The notes under the pieces are model-generated. The model saw only the letters and a program-made list of their open reading frames with translations, was not told the origin of the DNA and did not search any database. The position numbers and the translations under genes are program-made. Below are positions 17,974 to 27,336 of a stretch of DNA of 64,000 nt, one piece after another. The stretch covers positions 388,468 to 452,467 of the forward strand of contig NZ_KL370786.1 of the NCBI RefSeq assembly GCF_000701505.1, written 5' to 3'. How positions within the stretch are numbered: position 1 is the first letter of the stretch; each line of letters starts with the position of its first letter. Source of the DNA: Dyadobacter crusticola DSM 16708. Its GTDB lineage: Bacteria; Bacteroidota; Bacteroidia; Cytophagales; Spirosomataceae.

Positions 17974-18843
17974 TTATATGTAGTGAGGGAGCTTCTTTCG
18001 GAAATTCGCAGGTGAAGTTCCGATTGTTTTGCTAAAAAGCCGAATGAAGTATTTGTAATCTTCGTATCCGAGCTCAAATGCGACTTCTTTGACGCTTTTC
18101 GATGTGTAGATCAGCAGCCGCTGTGCTTCACGCAAAACTTCCTGCTTGATCAGCCACGTAGAAGAAAAACCGGTTATCGATTTAACCGTATCGTTCAGGT
18201 AACTCACCGTAATATTCAGCTGAGAAGCGTAGTCAGCAGGTTTTTTGTGTGTTTGGAATTGTTCTTTCACCAGAAGATTGAAACTTTTGACAATCTCAAC
18301 ACTCCGCATTGAAACAGCCTGGATCCGCTCGTTTTCCTGCCGCTGAAACACATCTACGACCCGATAGAAAAGTGCATTGAGCAAAGCCCGTATGAGCTGT
18401 TCCCGGAATTGCGCCGGTTTTTCTTCATACAAGACCGTAGAAACAAGTCGGGACACATTTACAAACCAATCTCTATCCGCATCATTCAGCCGGATGAGAA
18501 CGATACTGGCCAGTGAGTTTTCGATCACCGTGCGTGCATTTTGATCAATGTACTTTGCATCAAAAGCTAGTGCCCAGCCATTCACGTTCCGCGCTTTTTT
18601 GAAATCATGGATTTGGCCGGGGCAGGATAGCAGGAGTGCCGGCTCGTCGATGTCTACCTCCAAAAAATCTATCGCGCCACTCACAGACCCGCTTTCAAGC
18701 AGAAAACAAAAATAGTGATCGTGCCGATGGGGTTCATCCACGTTCCCGGCAGCTCCGGCGAAATCATCGCCCGACACAGCTGTGATCTCAATGCCCGGCA
18801 AGCCCTCCTGTAAATGCCTGACTTCAATTTTCTGCTTCGTCAT
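17974..18843 (-). CDS. AraC family transcriptional regulator
   Basis: The start at 18843 (MTKQKIEVRH) leaves a 7-bp gap to the upstream gene; an ATG at 18873 would overlap that gene. The product has about 289 residues. An N-terminal cupin-like sensing domain (HRHDHYFCFLLESG, then SCPGQIHDFK) covers about 30-170. A C-terminal double helix-turn-helix covers about 190-289, with ASQLNITVSYLNDTVK and KEVAFELGYEDYKYFIRLFSK. It lies between the siderophore-interacting flavoprotein and the TonB receptor genes, so it probably controls this iron-uptake cluster in response to a bound small molecule. The effector is unknown. Confidence 0.92.
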   Translation of the reverse strand: MTKQKIEVRHLQEGLPGIEITAVSGDDFAGAAGNVDEPHRHDHYFCFLLESGSVSGAIDFLEVDIDEPALLLSCPGQIHDFKKARNVNGWALAFDAKYIDQNARTVIENSLASIVLIRLNDADRDWFVNVSRLVSTVLYEEKPAQFREQLIRALLNALFYRVVDVFQRQENERIQAVSMRSVEIVKSFNLLVKEQFQTHKKPADYASQLNITVSYLNDTVKSITGFSSTWLIKQEVLREAQRLLIYTSKSVKEVAFELGYEDYKYFIRLFSKTIGTSPANFRKKLPHYI

Positions 18844-18850
18844 TGTTTTT

Positions 18851-19546
18851 TCAAGACCAAAATCCATGACCATATATCCTGGCGCGCATAGTCGGATCTG
18901 CTTTGATGGTTCTTCTCAGTGCTTTCATCATCGGAATGTTTCCTGCAATATATATCGATTTGTATACAGACAGGTCTTTGCTCCGGAGCCATTGTTCGAC
19001 TCTAGGAATCCCAACCTCCGCAGAGCCTCTGATAAACCGGAATTCGGGATTGTTTTCTTTGAAATCGTCTGGGATTTCGTAGTCGTCACCGATTAGTATA
19101 CCAGTTTCCATTGGATGCTCCGCCTGGTCTGTCAACTGCTTCAATGCCAGAAAATGTCCGATCGCAGAGGCATCGCCGATACACAACATTCTTCCTTTGT
19201 GCGCCGGTAACACTGCGGCATGCGCCGCGCCGAACAGGACTTTGTCACCGGTTTGTAATTGCCTTACCCAGCGGCTGCCTGCACCCTGATGTGCGGCATC
19301 GATAAAGAGGGTGGTTAAGTTCAGCTCGGAGTTCCATAGCGCAGGGGTGTAATCGCGGTATTGCAGCGCGTCGACCTTGCATTTCAAACGCTTAATGGAG
19401 TCCCAGCTTTTCATATCCACAGTCGGGAGATGCAAGTCTACTTCAAACAGGTATCCCGGCTGCCACGTTCTCACATCAGTTACAGTGCCTGCGGTTAACA
19501 TACTCTCCAACAGGCCGGCAGCGGCCCTTTTTAGTAAATTGGTCAT
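18851..19546 (-). CDS. Siderophore-interacting protein (ferric-chelate reductase-like)
   Basis: 231 residues resembling the SIP/ViuB family. The N-terminal flavin-binding barrel contains the RDYTPALWN segment, equivalent to the RxYT flavin motif, and HQGAGSRWVRQLQTGDKVLF. The C-terminal NAD(P)H-binding half has CIGDASAIGHFLAL and YIAGNIPMMKALRRTI, ending in a YGHGFWS tail like the family's typical YWRxG end. Such enzymes reduce Fe(III)-siderophores in the cytoplasm to release Fe(II). It is somewhat shorter than usual members (about 250-280). It is first in the minus-strand cluster with the AraC regulator and TonB receptor. Confidence 0.85.
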   Translation of the reverse strand: MTNLLKRAAAGLLESMLTAGTVTDVRTWQPGYLFEVDLHLPTVDMKSWDSIKRLKCKVDALQYRDYTPALWNSELNLTTLFIDAAHQGAGSRWVRQLQTGDKVLFGAAHAAVLPAHKGRMLCIGDASAIGHFLALKQLTDQAEHPMETGILIGDDYEIPDDFKENNPEFRFIRGSAEVGIPRVEQWLRSKDLSVYKSIYIAGNIPMMKALRRTIKADPTMRARIYGHGFWS

Positions 19547-19565
19547 TTTGCCTTTGTTTTTGCAT

Positions 19566-19573
19566 CAAAGGTA
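19566..19573 (-). promoter_or_regulatory. Bacteroidota -7 element before siderophore gene
   Basis: TACCTTTG on the minus strand fits the TAnnTTTG consensus and ends 20 bp before the start codon. A TTG lies 24 bp upstream, slightly farther than the usual 19-21 bp. The rest of this divergent gap (19547-19785) shows no other clear site. Confidence 0.35.
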
Positions 19574-19785
19574 TCTGACCGGCAGAAGCCGTTTGTCCAA
19601 CGAAGGGCAGCAAAAGGTGGACGAAACGCATGTCCTTCCCGATCCCGATAAATCGGGTTATCCGGTTTTTAAACGCGCTCAATCGTAGAAAGCCGTGTGA
19701 AAAACAGACAAATTGGCGAATTTTTGAAGGTAATTTGAAAAGCTTGTACTACATTTAAGCTACATACCATTCTACGAATTACTTC

Positions 19786-20205
19786 ATGATTCACTCCATA
19801 GTATATCTAAGCTCATCAAGGACTTTGGTGGATGAGCCGGAGCTCAGCGGGATACTTGAAAAAAGCCGGAAGAACAATGCTTCGCTGAATATTACGGGCG
19901 CCTTGCTTTATTGCAACGGCAGTATCATCCAGGTCCTGGAAGGACCGGAGGATACTGTTAATCTGTTATTTGATAAGATTAAGAACGATCAGCGTCACAC
20001 GCAGATTATCACGCTTTTCGAAGGCAAGGTAAATGCAAGATCGTTTGAAAAATGGTCAATGGGATACATTACTACCAATAAGCGCAATATGGACGAGCTG
20101 AAAGACCAGCTCGGGTTTGTCAATAATCCATACATCGACACGAAAATAGATAACAAGATCTTGTCCTTATTGCAAACCTTCTTCCGGAACAATCACCGGA
20201 ACTAA
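19786..20205 (+). CDS. BLUF domain blue-light photoreceptor
   Basis: 139 residues forming one short-type BLUF domain (about 1-95) plus a C-terminal helical extension. The flavin photocycle residues are all present: Tyr7 (IVYLSSS), Asn31 (KNNASLNITGALLY), Gln49 (SIIQVLEGP) and the Trp90/Met92 pair in EKWSMGY. The spacing matches AppA and Slr1694, which bind FAD and signal through the Tyr-Gln hydrogen-bond switch. No output domain is fused, so signalling must go through a protein partner. The neighbours (iron uptake, GH20 locus) are on the other strand and do not identify the partner. Confidence 0.95.
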   Translation: MIHSIVYLSSSRTLVDEPELSGILEKSRKNNASLNITGALLYCNGSIIQVLEGPEDTVNLLFDKIKNDQRHTQIITLFEGKVNARSFEKWSMGYITTNKRNMDELKDQLGFVNNPYIDTKIDNKILSLLQTFFRNNHRN

Positions 20206-20224
20206 AAGGCCTGCGAAATACCCG

Positions 20225-22522
20225 TTACCTGTACTGCTCCCAGTTGAGATTTTTATCCATCAGCGGTAACTTGTGCTTCTGTGCATAATCGTTCCGTACC
20301 ATTTTTACATCATTCCACCACTTGTCGAGCGGATAATGCAGCTCGCGGTAAATGAGGTAGCTGAGATCGATAGTGCGGACAGGCTGGTGATCTTTGATAT
20401 CGTCCACCTGGTGCAGGAACTTGCGACCATTCGCTTCTTCAACCAGCGGGTGCCATTCTTTGAACCAGATGCTTTCCACAAACGCAAACGTGCTGTCGCG
20501 CTGCCTTTTCATTTTACTTACCTCTTCCAGGGCAGCATCGAGCTTTTTGACAGCCAGTTTCGGATCAGTTGCCGCAGCAGATGCTTCGTGCATCAAATCC
20601 GCTGCCCGGTTCAGGGAGACCAGCATGCGCAAATTCTGCCCGCAGATCGCCGCCACAGTTTCCAGCACTTCCAGATTGTACAGCTGATTCTTGGCAAGCG
20701 TTTTATTTTGTCGGATCAATTGAAGCGCGTATGCATTACGCGGCAGCATGGATTGGGCCGTGGTAATGCGTTGCTGATTGACAGGATAGGTTTTATCCGT
20801 AATCGCCAAGGTGCCGGGTTGCGGTACCGGGAGCAGGGGCAAAGTCTGGTCTCTTTCGGGTTGAAGAAAAAGGCTGTCCGAGTTTCCCTTGATCATTGGC
20901 CGCCAGGTCGACGGGATCCAGTCCCAGCTGTTGGTGTGGAATTCTGCCTGCTCGCTGAGTACGTGGTAAATGCTATCGATATCCTTCTGTTTTGGTCCGT
21001 AAAATGCATTCATGAACCGCGCCGAAGCATCAGCGGGTGTCAGATTTTTGTTATTCCAACCTGCGGCTGTGCCCGTAGTATAACCAAGCCAGAATGTTTC
21101 AGGATGTAACCCTGCGTCGGCCCAGCCAGCAATTACCACGCCCATAAAAGAGGAAAGATTATCCTTGAATGCAGTCCCGATTTCCCTGAACATATCTCCA
21201 ACCCGCCCCGACGAGCGATCACTTCCGTCGGCCATTACTGCCGTTTTGGTATGCAGTGGATAATAGTTTGGGAAGATCGGCTCGGCACCCTGCGTGGCTG
21301 TATAGACGAATTGCCGGATCCCGTGCTTTTTATAATCCGCAGCAATCTCCTTGTTGTAAACGCCATTAACCAAATGCGACGGCAGCGCAGTAATATCTTC
21401 CCTTCTCAGCGGGAATTCGCCCCAGAACAAGACGGTGCGACCTTGTTCGTGCAGCCGGTCCGCCATTTTCTTGATAAACCAGGCCAGTAACCGCCCGTTT
21501 CCACCGAGACTATCTGCCGCGGCTTTTTCCGAAGGCGCTTTGCCGGTGTAGTAAGCTTCGTCATTGGAAAGCAGGATGTACTTGCTGCCCTTGCTTGCAT
21601 TGATCAGCTCGCCGAACATGTTGTCGAGCAGTTTGTAAGTTTCGGGATTGGTTACTGAAAACTGATAGTTGATATCATCGATTAATCTCAGCTTACGATA
21701 TTCTGGATGTTTCAGGATAAATGAAACGTGCGCCGGTGCGTCGAGAAATGGTACCAGATCAATGTAATGTGCTTTTGCATAATCCGCCAATTCCTGGTAT
21801 TCCTGTGGGCTTAATGCATAAGGCTCCACAATGGCGGGCGCTGATTTGTACTGAAAATGACCTTCCAGCTTAATGGAAAATGCATTGATCTTGTAAGTCG
21901 AAGCCTGTTTGATAATGCGTTTTAATTCAGTTAGTTTTTCCAGATGGTGCGCATCGTCCCAGTATATCATCCTTACTTCCACATTGGGCCAATCGGTGAT
22001 CTCACCTTGGGGAAGTTGGCTTTCGGTTTTTAATAATTGTAAAAATGTTTGAACACCGTAAAATAAACCTTGCGGTGCATTGGCTGTAATGGTAACCTGT
22101 CCGGATGTCAGATTAAGCTTATAAGCCTGGTTGGCGAGCGCGACGCGATTGGTATCAACAGTCGCACCAATTTTAACAGCACCATTTCTTACTACCAATT
22201 GAATTGCAGGAGACTTGCCGGCAGCCTTACTTCCAACCACATTCAACGAAAGCTTTGCTTCCTTCAAACCTTGCTGTAAGCTGATCACCGGCAGCAATTT
22301 GGCCAGCGAAGAATCGGCCACAATTTTCCAGTTGGAACCAACCGAAAATCGGTTTTCCGTCAGGGCCACTTGCTGCGGGACGGGCAGTAAGCCGTAACCG
22401 GCCTTACTTTTTTGAGTTGTCTGCCTTTGCGATGCTGCTACTTGCGCCTGAGTCGTCAACTGGATCGAAATGCAGGCAAAAGTCAGCAGAAAGATCTTCC
22501 GGTAAATGCTGGTCGTCTTCAA
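20225..22522 (-). CDS. Glycoside hydrolase family 20-like beta-N-acetylhexosaminidase
   Basis: 765 residues with a signal peptide (ending near 26, TTQAQ). The GH20b-like N-terminal alpha/beta domain covers about 45-180. The TIM barrel begins at EVRMIYWDDAHH and carries the acid/nucleophile-assisting pair Asp321-Glu322 in LLSNDEAYYTG. This replaces the more common HxGGDE, so it is a divergent GH20. A long helical C-terminal part (about 560-765) is not assigned. GH20 enzymes release terminal GlcNAc or GalNAc by substrate-assisted catalysis. It is the third gene of the SusC-SusD locus, which suggests that imported glycans carry hexosamines. A hairpin separates it from susD. Confidence 0.85.
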   Translation of the reverse strand: MKTTSIYRKIFLLTFACISIQLTTQAQVAASQRQTTQKSKAGYGLLPVPQQVALTENRFSVGSNWKIVADSSLAKLLPVISLQQGLKEAKLSLNVVGSKAAGKSPAIQLVVRNGAVKIGATVDTNRVALANQAYKLNLTSGQVTITANAPQGLFYGVQTFLQLLKTESQLPQGEITDWPNVEVRMIYWDDAHHLEKLTELKRIIKQASTYKINAFSIKLEGHFQYKSAPAIVEPYALSPQEYQELADYAKAHYIDLVPFLDAPAHVSFILKHPEYRKLRLIDDINYQFSVTNPETYKLLDNMFGELINASKGSKYILLSNDEAYYTGKAPSEKAAADSLGGNGRLLAWFIKKMADRLHEQGRTVLFWGEFPLRREDITALPSHLVNGVYNKEIAADYKKHGIRQFVYTATQGAEPIFPNYYPLHTKTAVMADGSDRSSGRVGDMFREIGTAFKDNLSSFMGVVIAGWADAGLHPETFWLGYTTGTAAGWNNKNLTPADASARFMNAFYGPKQKDIDSIYHVLSEQAEFHTNSWDWIPSTWRPMIKGNSDSLFLQPERDQTLPLLPVPQPGTLAITDKTYPVNQQRITTAQSMLPRNAYALQLIRQNKTLAKNQLYNLEVLETVAAICGQNLRMLVSLNRAADLMHEASAAATDPKLAVKKLDAALEEVSKMKRQRDSTFAFVESIWFKEWHPLVEEANGRKFLHQVDDIKDHQPVRTIDLSYLIYRELHYPLDKWWNDVKMVRNDYAQKHKLPLMDKNLNWEQYR

Positions 22523-22548
22523 AACAAAAATATTTATGGGTTAAGTAA

Positions 22549-22578
22549 AAGAGTAACCAGCTCGCGCCAGCTACTCTT
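22549..22578 (-). terminator. Hairpin between susD-like and GH20 genes
   Basis: AAGAGTA at 22549-22555 pairs with TACTCTT at 22572-22578, with further partial pairing inside. On the minus strand it is followed by TTTTACTT. It may reduce transcription of the GH20 gene relative to susC/susD, or protect the upstream mRNA end. Confidence 0.5.
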
Positions 22579-22611
22579 ATGTTTAGGAATTATGAAAAAT
22601 TAGAGCGACTC

Positions 22612-24096
22612 TTAATACCCCGGATTTTGCGCGATGGCCGGACTACTGGTCGTAACCACAAGCGTCGGGATCGGGTAGAGGAGCTGGTATTCCTTGATCG
22701 GCGTTGAAATGCCCACAGTTGGCTTGCCTGGGCCAGATAGCTTCGAGTTCATCACTTCCATCGCACGGCCTGTGCGCAGAAGGTCAAACCAACGGTGCCC
22801 CTCAAACGGTGATTCCAGGCGTTCCTCTTCATAAACCGCCTTTTTAAAACTTTCATAAGTTAGCCCGCTCAGGTCTGCCAATCCTGCCCGTTTACGTACA
22901 AGATTGATCGCCGCGTAAGCATCTGCATTCGGCGCTTTGTTCGCTTCGTTAATGGCTTCGGCGTAGTTTAGCAGCACGTCGGCATACCGGACTACATACC
23001 AATCTGCGCCTGAGTCGGCATTGCCGCCGCCTGTTTCGCGCTCCACATAGCCGCGCACATATTTCGCTGCCACCATCGCCCCATTGAGCATATAACCATC
23101 AGCGATATTGTTCCGGCGCACATCGCCTTTGGTATAAGCCGCAGCGATATCTTCGGTAGGCTGGTTAAACCCGTAAGCCCCACCGGTGGGTATCGTTATG
23201 CCTTCCGAACCGGTAGGGGCAAAGTGGTTGGGCAGGTTTGAGCCAAGGCCATTTGCTGCACCTTTGTATTGCACCTGCAAGATAGCTTCGCGGTTTCCCT
23301 GCTGTCCGGCTTTATACAAGTCTGCATACACAGGAAGCAGGCTGTAAGTACCAGAAGTCACGACCTTTTTGAATTCACCCACCGCCTCAGCATATTTTTT
23401 TTGCGTCAGGTAAACTTGTCCCAAAAGGCTTTGTGCCGCACCTTTTGTAATTCTTCCCACATTGGCATCATCGTACGAGGCAGGTACAAGTTCCTGTGCT
23501 TTCGCCAGATCCGCTTCAATCTGAACGTACACATCCTGAACACTCGCCCGGCCCACATTATAGCTCGCATCGATATCTGTCACCGGCTCCGTTACCAGCG
23601 GTACGCCGCCGAACAGGCGCACAAGGTTAAAATAGGCGAGAGCCCGCATTGCGAGTGCTTCACCTGTGTATTGCTTTTTCATATTGTCTGCTACGGGCGA
23701 ACCCTCAATGCGGACGAGAATGCTGTTTGTTCTTGCAATCAGGTTATAGCTGTTTTGCCAGAACGCGGTGAGGTGCTCATTGTCGGTCGTTTCACGGAAT
23801 TCGTCAATGTTCTTTTTAGCATCATTACCCGAAGCACCAGCCACCAGTTCGCTGGTATTATCGGAGCGCAGGTCCACCAGCAGGTGATAGTATCCATTTC
23901 CCGAGTATACCTGGGCCAGCGCAGAGTAGGACCCCACAACAGCCTGGGCAAAGTCCGACTCAGTTTTGAAAAAGTCCGTTTCACCGATTTGTGAAATCGG
24001 TTTTGATTCGAGAAAATCCTCGCAGGAGGTCCCTGAAAATGCCAGGACAACAAGAGCGACAGCTATTTTGATATTTTTTGAGATCATCACAATCAA
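22612..24096 (-). CDS. SusD/RagB family nutrient-binding outer-membrane lipoprotein
   Basis: 494 residues with a lipoprotein signal ending at Cys25 (LAFSGTSC). The SusD-like N-terminal part (EDFLESKPISQIGETDFF) is followed by TPR-type helices (ALAMRALAYFNLVRLFGGVPLVTEP, GAAQSLLGQVYLTQKKYAEA). The C-terminal RagB domain reads ADVLLNYAEAINE and FEGHRWFDLLRTGRA. It forms the substrate-binding lid over the SusC pore at the cell surface. It is encoded 24 bp after the susC-like gene and before a GH20 enzyme, so the substrate is probably a hexosamine-containing oligosaccharide; that assignment is inference. Confidence 0.96.
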   Translation of the reverse strand: MIVMISKNIKIAVALVVLAFSGTSCEDFLESKPISQIGETDFFKTESDFAQAVVGSYSALAQVYSGNGYYHLLVDLRSDNTSELVAGASGNDAKKNIDEFRETTDNEHLTAFWQNSYNLIARTNSILVRIEGSPVADNMKKQYTGEALAMRALAYFNLVRLFGGVPLVTEPVTDIDASYNVGRASVQDVYVQIEADLAKAQELVPASYDDANVGRITKGAAQSLLGQVYLTQKKYAEAVGEFKKVVTSGTYSLLPVYADLYKAGQQGNREAILQVQYKGAANGLGSNLPNHFAPTGSEGITIPTGGAYGFNQPTEDIAAAYTKGDVRRNNIADGYMLNGAMVAAKYVRGYVERETGGGNADSGADWYVVRYADVLLNYAEAINEANKAPNADAYAAINLVRKRAGLADLSGLTYESFKKAVYEEERLESPFEGHRWFDLLRTGRAMEVMNSKLSGPGKPTVGISTPIKEYQLLYPIPTLVVTTSSPAIAQNPGY

Positions 24097-24120
24097 TTTT
24101 AAAGGTTGGTCCGGGTTGAG

Positions 24121-27100
24121 TTAAAAACCAAGGTTAAGGCCGAATACGAATGCTCTTGCCACAGGGTAGGTACCATAATCCATACCCGGGGTCAGCGCGG
24201 AAGAAATCCAGGGATCGCCTTCGGTCGTGTTCACCTCAGGGTTATATCCACTGTATTTGGTGAAGGTGTGCAGGTTTTGGATGTTCATGTAAACCCGTGC
24301 ATTCTTGAAAACTTTTCCACCGAAAATCTTGTCGAAGCGATACCCAATGGTCACGTTTCTGATCCGAAGGAAAGAGGCGTCCTCCACGTAGTACGAAGAA
24401 ATGTTCCGGTTGATAGCTGAGTTATTCGGACCCCATGTTTTGCCGTCCCCTGGCTCTTCCGGTGACCGCCAGTAGTTGTTCGAGATCGATGCATTGTTGC
24501 GGTAAACGCTACGCTTGGTGAGGTTGAGCACATCCACATCCTGTACGCCTTGCAGCGACACACCGAAGTCAAAATTGCCGACGTTCAAAGTATTCGTGAT
24601 GCCGTATGTGAATTTCGGCAGGTTGTTTCCGATAACGGTCCTGTCAGAGTCATTAATCACGCCGTCGTTGTTCAGATCCCTGAAACGTACATCACCCGGA
24701 AATGTATTCGGAAAGTGCGCCGAACCGTCTATTTCCGCCTGAGTGTTGTAAATGCCATCGAAAATCAAGCCGTAATAACTTCCCAGTGGCTTTCCGATCT
24801 GCGTAATGTGGGTCAGTGAGTTTTCCTGCGCACGGTTGGCCACGATAATCGGCGAGCCGCTGGCTCCCAGTGATTCAACTGTATTGGTGTTAAAAGAAAT
24901 GTTCGCGTTGGTAGTCCAGGTGAAATTTTTCCGCGTGAAATTTCTTGTTTCCAAAGCAATTTCTACGCCCTTATTACGCAGACTACCCAGATTGCGGAGC
25001 GCTGTTTCAAAACCAGTTGAAAGCGGCACCGGCACATTGAGGAGCAGGTCGGAAGTCAGTTTGTTATAGTAGTCAAGATTCAGGAACAGGCGATTTTGGA
25101 ACAATCCCACATCAACACCCAAATCCAGTTCTTTGGCTTTCTCCCAACCTAGGATCGAGTTGCCCAGTGAGCCCTGCGCCAGACCATTGACGATCCCGCC
25201 GTCGCCTGATCCGAGAATGTAATTCGAGCCATAGATTAACCCCACAGATGCATAGTCAGGAATCTGGTTGTTCCCAATAAAACCATAGCTTGCCCGAACT
25301 TTCAACTCGCTGATAGTTGGTACATTCGCCATAAACTTTTCTTGTCCAATCCTCCATCCGGCCGAAACGGAAGGAAAGTTACCCCATTTGTTGTCGGCCC
25401 CGAAGCGTGACGAACCGTCTCGGCGGAAAGAGGCAGTCAGGAAATATTTTTCGTCATAATTGTAAGTCGCGCGGCTCAGGAAGGAGAGGAGCGTCCATTG
25501 CGAGCGGGTCGAACTTCCGCCTGTTACGATACCTGCATTCAATGTAGGTACCAGGTCGTTCGGGAAAGAGTTCGCGCTCACGGAGGTTGAGTTAAACGAA
25601 GACTTTTGTCCGGTCACACCCACCAGTACATTTACATTGTGTTTTTGTGCAAATGTGTTGTTGTAAGTCAGTGTGTTTTCGTTGATCCAGCTAATGTTGG
25701 CCGATGAAAAAGATTGACCATTTGAAGGGTTTACGCTAATGTAGGACGGCGAAAACTTGTTGTTACTGAATGTATTGACATCCGCATTGATGCTGGTTTT
25801 GAATTGAAGATTTTTCAAAATGTCAACCGTTGCAAACAAACTTCCGACGGTGCTGAACTGGTTCATCGTATTCTGGATACCTTCACCAAATGCGAGTGCA
25901 TTGTTATAAATGATGTTCTGCGTGGTACCATCGTCGAAATTAAGCGTGAAAGATCTTGCATACGAGCCGTCCGCATTTCTAACCGGATAGAAACCCGGCG
26001 TTGACATCACTGTCACCGCTACTGCGCCGTAATCCTGGATACCACCCGAAGTAGCAATGCGGTTGTTTGTGTAGGAAGGGGAAAGGCGTGCGCCAACCCT
26101 GATTTTATCCGTAACTTTTGCATCCACATTCAAACGAAACGCATACTTCTTGAAGCCGGAATTGACGATAATTCCCTCCTGATTCTGAAAGTTACCGGAC
26201 ACATAGTACCGCGCAGTTTCAGTTCCACCGGAAGCGGCGATCTGGTAGTTTTGCATTGGCGCGCTGCGATAAAGCTCGTCCTGCCAGTCGGTATACGGAT
26301 AGGCTGATGGGTTTTTGAATTCGTCAGGGATTTTGAAGGCTGGTCCGCTTCGTACCGAGTTGGGGTCTGTTGCTTTTCCACCCGCGCGCACCCAGTCGTT
26401 ATTCCGGATGTCGATCTGGCGGCGTGCATATTCTTCGTTGGTCATCAATCCCACTCTCTTCGCGATGCGCTGGAAGCCGTAGCTCGCGTTGACGCTGATC
26501 TGCGATTTACCCGCCGCGCCTTGCTTGGTAGTAATGATCACCACGCCGTTCGATCCGCGCGACCCGTAAATGGAAGTTGCTGCCGCATCTTTTAATATGT
26601 CAATAGATTGAATATCGCCCGGGTTAATGCTGGCCAGCGGGTTCACGGGAGACTGGCTTCCGATGTCGCCGCCCTGTGCCGCCGCGTTGGTTACCGAGTT
26701 ATCCAGCGGCACACCGTCGACCACATACAAGGGTTGTATACCTGCTGTGATAGACCCAGTGCCCCTGATTTTGATAGACAAACCACCACCTGGCGCTGCC
26801 GAAGTCTGCTGAATTTGCACCCCGGCTACCTGTCCGGCCAGCGCCTCTGCAAACGAAACCACCGGCCTGTCCTGAATCTGCTTCGCACCCACCGAAACCA
26901 CCGAGCCGGTCACTTCCCGCCGCGACTGGCTTCCATAACCAACCACAACGACTTCGTTCAATGCTCTGTCGTTGCTTTCAAGCTGGGGAGATATCGTAGA
27001 GCGTTTTCCTACGGGTTCTTCCACATCACTGTACCCAATATACGTAAACAGCAATGTGCTGTTTGCAGGCACCTGGATGTTATAAGCGCCATTCGCATCG

Positions 27101-27336
27101 GACACGACACCATCTGTGCCGCCCTTGACCCGAATGGACACGCCCACCAGCGGCTGACCGGTTGCTTTCTCAGTAACCACGCCATTCACAGTAACTTGAT
27201 TTGCCCGCCCAGGCGACTGCGCCTGTGCTGTGGCGCACGATAATAGCAGGAATAGCACATTGAAGAGCATCCCCGGAGGCACTCCGCATGCATTGCGGAA
27301 ATAGGTGTAACCTTTGGTAAAGATTAGTTTTCCCAT
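24121..27336 (-). CDS. SusC/RagA family TonB-linked outer-membrane protein
   Basis: 1071 residues. The N terminus is long, with the hydrophobic signal at 23-40, so Met23 is an alternative start. A carboxypeptidase-D regulatory-like domain covers about 46-125. The SusC signature ALNEVVVVGYGSQ sits at the TonB-box position. The plug domain covers about 140-260 (ALAGQVAGVQIQQ, LYVVDGVPLD, SIDILKDAAATSIYGSRGSN, VVIITTKQG), followed by the barrel to the C-terminal VFGLNLGF. It imports large ligands together with the SusD partner encoded next. No sigma/anti-sigma or hybrid sensor gene is adjacent. Confidence 0.96.
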   Translation of the reverse strand: MGKLIFTKGYTYFRNACGVPPGMLFNVLFLLLSCATAQAQSPGRANQVTVNGVVTEKATGQPLVGVSIRVKGGTDGVVSDANGAYNIQVPANSTLLFTYIGYSDVEEPVGKRSTISPQLESNDRALNEVVVVGYGSQSRREVTGSVVSVGAKQIQDRPVVSFAEALAGQVAGVQIQQTSAAPGGGLSIKIRGTGSITAGIQPLYVVDGVPLDNSVTNAAAQGGDIGSQSPVNPLASINPGDIQSIDILKDAAATSIYGSRGSNGVVIITTKQGAAGKSQISVNASYGFQRIAKRVGLMTNEEYARRQIDIRNNDWVRAGGKATDPNSVRSGPAFKIPDEFKNPSAYPYTDWQDELYRSAPMQNYQIAASGGTETARYYVSGNFQNQEGIIVNSGFKKYAFRLNVDAKVTDKIRVGARLSPSYTNNRIATSGGIQDYGAVAVTVMSTPGFYPVRNADGSYARSFTLNFDDGTTQNIIYNNALAFGEGIQNTMNQFSTVGSLFATVDILKNLQFKTSINADVNTFSNNKFSPSYISVNPSNGQSFSSANISWINENTLTYNNTFAQKHNVNVLVGVTGQKSSFNSTSVSANSFPNDLVPTLNAGIVTGGSSTRSQWTLLSFLSRATYNYDEKYFLTASFRRDGSSRFGADNKWGNFPSVSAGWRIGQEKFMANVPTISELKVRASYGFIGNNQIPDYASVGLIYGSNYILGSGDGGIVNGLAQGSLGNSILGWEKAKELDLGVDVGLFQNRLFLNLDYYNKLTSDLLLNVPVPLSTGFETALRNLGSLRNKGVEIALETRNFTRKNFTWTTNANISFNTNTVESLGASGSPIIVANRAQENSLTHITQIGKPLGSYYGLIFDGIYNTQAEIDGSAHFPNTFPGDVRFRDLNNDGVINDSDRTVIGNNLPKFTYGITNTLNVGNFDFGVSLQGVQDVDVLNLTKRSVYRNNASISNNYWRSPEEPGDGKTWGPNNSAINRNISSYYVEDASFLRIRNVTIGYRFDKIFGGKVFKNARVYMNIQNLHTFTKYSGYNPEVNTTEGDPWISSALTPGMDYGTYPVARAFVFGLNLGF

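Noticed and set aside
17876..17990. Minus-strand hydrophobic reading (SFLILLVFIGVQLAFLAGVV) ending at 17876
   Set aside because: It has no in-frame ATG or GTG outside the AraC gene, which it overlaps in another frame. Possibly a decayed membrane peptide, but unsupported as a gene.
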